Of a stretch of DNA of 6,734 bases, positions 6,119-6,734 are shown one piece after another. The DNA lies in NCBI GenBank assembly GCA_030605895.1, contig JAUWHL010000226.1, forward strand, positions 1-6,734, given 5' to 3'. The notes under the pieces were generated by a model that had not been told where the DNA came from, did not search any database, and saw nothing but the letters and a program-made list of their open reading frames with translations. Origin of the DNA: Promethearchaeota archaeon (GTDB taxonomy: Archaea > Asgardarchaeota > Lokiarchaeia > Sigyniarchaeales > SOKP01). The position numbers and the translations under genes are program-made. Each line of letters starts with the position of its first letter. Position 1 is the stretch's first letter.

Positions 6119-6132
6119 TTATAATATATATA
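6119..6132 (+). promoter_or_regulatory. TATA-like box upstream of the right-edge gene
   Basis: TTATAATATATATA is the strongest TATA-like sequence in 6025-6198. Initiation about 25 bases downstream would give a leader of roughly 45-50 bases before the TTG at 6199. No clear Shine-Dalgarno sequence lies before that TTG. Confidence 0.4.
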
Positions 6133-6198
6133 GCAGTATTTTCTTAGGATTATTTAATACCGATTAAAAAGATAAACTGATTAAATATTTGATCAAAG

Positions 6199-6734
6199 TT
6201 GGCTTATAAAGAATTAAAATATATTATTGAAAATCTTCAAAAAAAAGGTAATAATCTGGAATTTAACATCAAGAATTTTGATAGCGTGTTATTTGAAGTT
6301 TTGGAGAATAAAGGTTCTATATTTGAAGAATTTAAAAGTGATATACGAGTAAGATGGGAAGCATTTGAAAAAAAAAACAAAAGTAGAGTAATTAAGAAAA
6401 CCTTTACATCATTTTTTTATGAAAATTTTCATGAGTTATTTAGTTACTTCATGGAAGTGTTTTTTGGTTTTAACAAAAATTCCTTAAATTTATTTAGTAA
6501 AGAAAAAATTTCTGAAGAAATAACTTTCTTTGAATATAATTATTTTCTTAAACCAAATGAAGAAGAACAATTGGTTAAAATTTCAGATGATTTCCAAGTT
6601 GAAATTTCATATGGATTTTCACTTATAACTTGGTATCTCTATTTCCTTGTTCGCTTTTTAGGAATTGTTATTAGAAAAGTGATCCAGAAAAGAATTTTTA
6701 TATTACTTGATGCTGTTATAGTTAAAAACACAGA
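6199..6734 (+). CDS. Unrecognised protein, N-terminal 178 residues (3' truncated, TTG start)
   Basis: An uninterrupted frame runs from a TGA at 6190-6192 to the right edge. The only possible start near its beginning is TTG at 6199 (MAYKELKYIIENL); the first ATG is codon 85, far too late. The coding look is good: charged and hydrophobic residues are balanced, with Gly, Trp and Asp present. I do not recognise the family. Residues 1-60 appear helical and charged, with EVLENKGSIFEEFKSD at 33-48. Residues 68-92 are aromatic-rich (SFFYENFHELFSYFMEVFFGF). Region 104-137 is acidic. A likely membrane helix spans about 140-158 (FSLITWYLYFLVRFLGIVI), followed by a basic RKVIQKR stretch and another hydrophobic run (167-174). 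It may be a membrane-anchored protein with an N-terminal cytosolic part, or its hydrophobic core may begin here. The C-terminus lies outside the window. Confidence 0.65.
   Translation, partial: MAYKELKYIIENLQKKGNNLEFNIKNFDSVLFEVLENKGSIFEEFKSDIRVRWEAFEKKNKSRVIKKTFTSFFYENFHELFSYFMEVFFGFNKNSLNLFSKEKISEEITFFEYNYFLKPNEEEQLVKISDDFQVEISYGFSLITWYLYFLVRFLGIVIRKVIQKRIFILLDAVIVKNT

Overview
The window is AT-rich throughout. It looks archaeal and most resembles a Lokiarchaeia-type Asgard archaeon, although this lineage call is inference. Evidence for an archaeon: a CdhE-type acetyl-CoA decarbonylase/synthase (ACDS) gamma subunit; an ADP-forming acyl-CoA synthetase alpha-type protein, common in archaea; TATA-like boxes placed about 23-32 bases upstream of several start codons, as expected for leaderless or short-leader archaeal transcripts; T-rich terminators; and apparent TTG starts. 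No rRNA, tRNA, CRISPR array or insertion sequence was found.

Layout. 2-364 (+) is the 3' end of a HAD-superfamily phosphatase gene cut by the left edge. 425-1882 (-) is cdhE, convergent with the HAD gene. The 60-bp gap between them holds a T-tract and a perfect 10-bp hairpin. 1883-2069 is a divergent promoter region. 2070-3515 (+) encodes a CoA-binding, phosphohistidine-type acyl-CoA synthetase alpha subunit. 3536-3871 (-) is a small unrecognised ORF with its own TATA-like box. 3872-4251 has no intact convincing gene, but one plus-strand frame reads like decayed coding sequence with three internal TAA stops. 4252-4830 (-) is a five-helix membrane protein of unknown function. 4996-6024 (+) is a HypE-like / AIR-synthase-related ATP-binding protein without the C-terminal cysteine of true HypE. 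6199 to the right edge (+) is the start of an unrecognised gene that appears to begin with TTG.

How the genes relate. There is no long operon: nearly every gene changes strand relative to its neighbour and has its own promoter- or terminator-like signals. The clearest metabolic link is between cdhE, which carries the methyl group on a corrinoid in the Wood-Ljungdahl (carbonyl branch) pathway, and the divergent synthetase alpha homologue, whose family interconverts acyl-CoA plus ADP and phosphate with acid plus ATP. Together such functions would make acetyl-CoA and recover ATP from it as acetate. The partners both would need (other ACDS subunits, an ATP-grasp beta subunit) are not in the window. 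I see no convincing new defence or mobile system. The more interesting points are the detached cdhE, the cysteine-less HypE-like protein, the probable gene remnant, and the unidentified genes.
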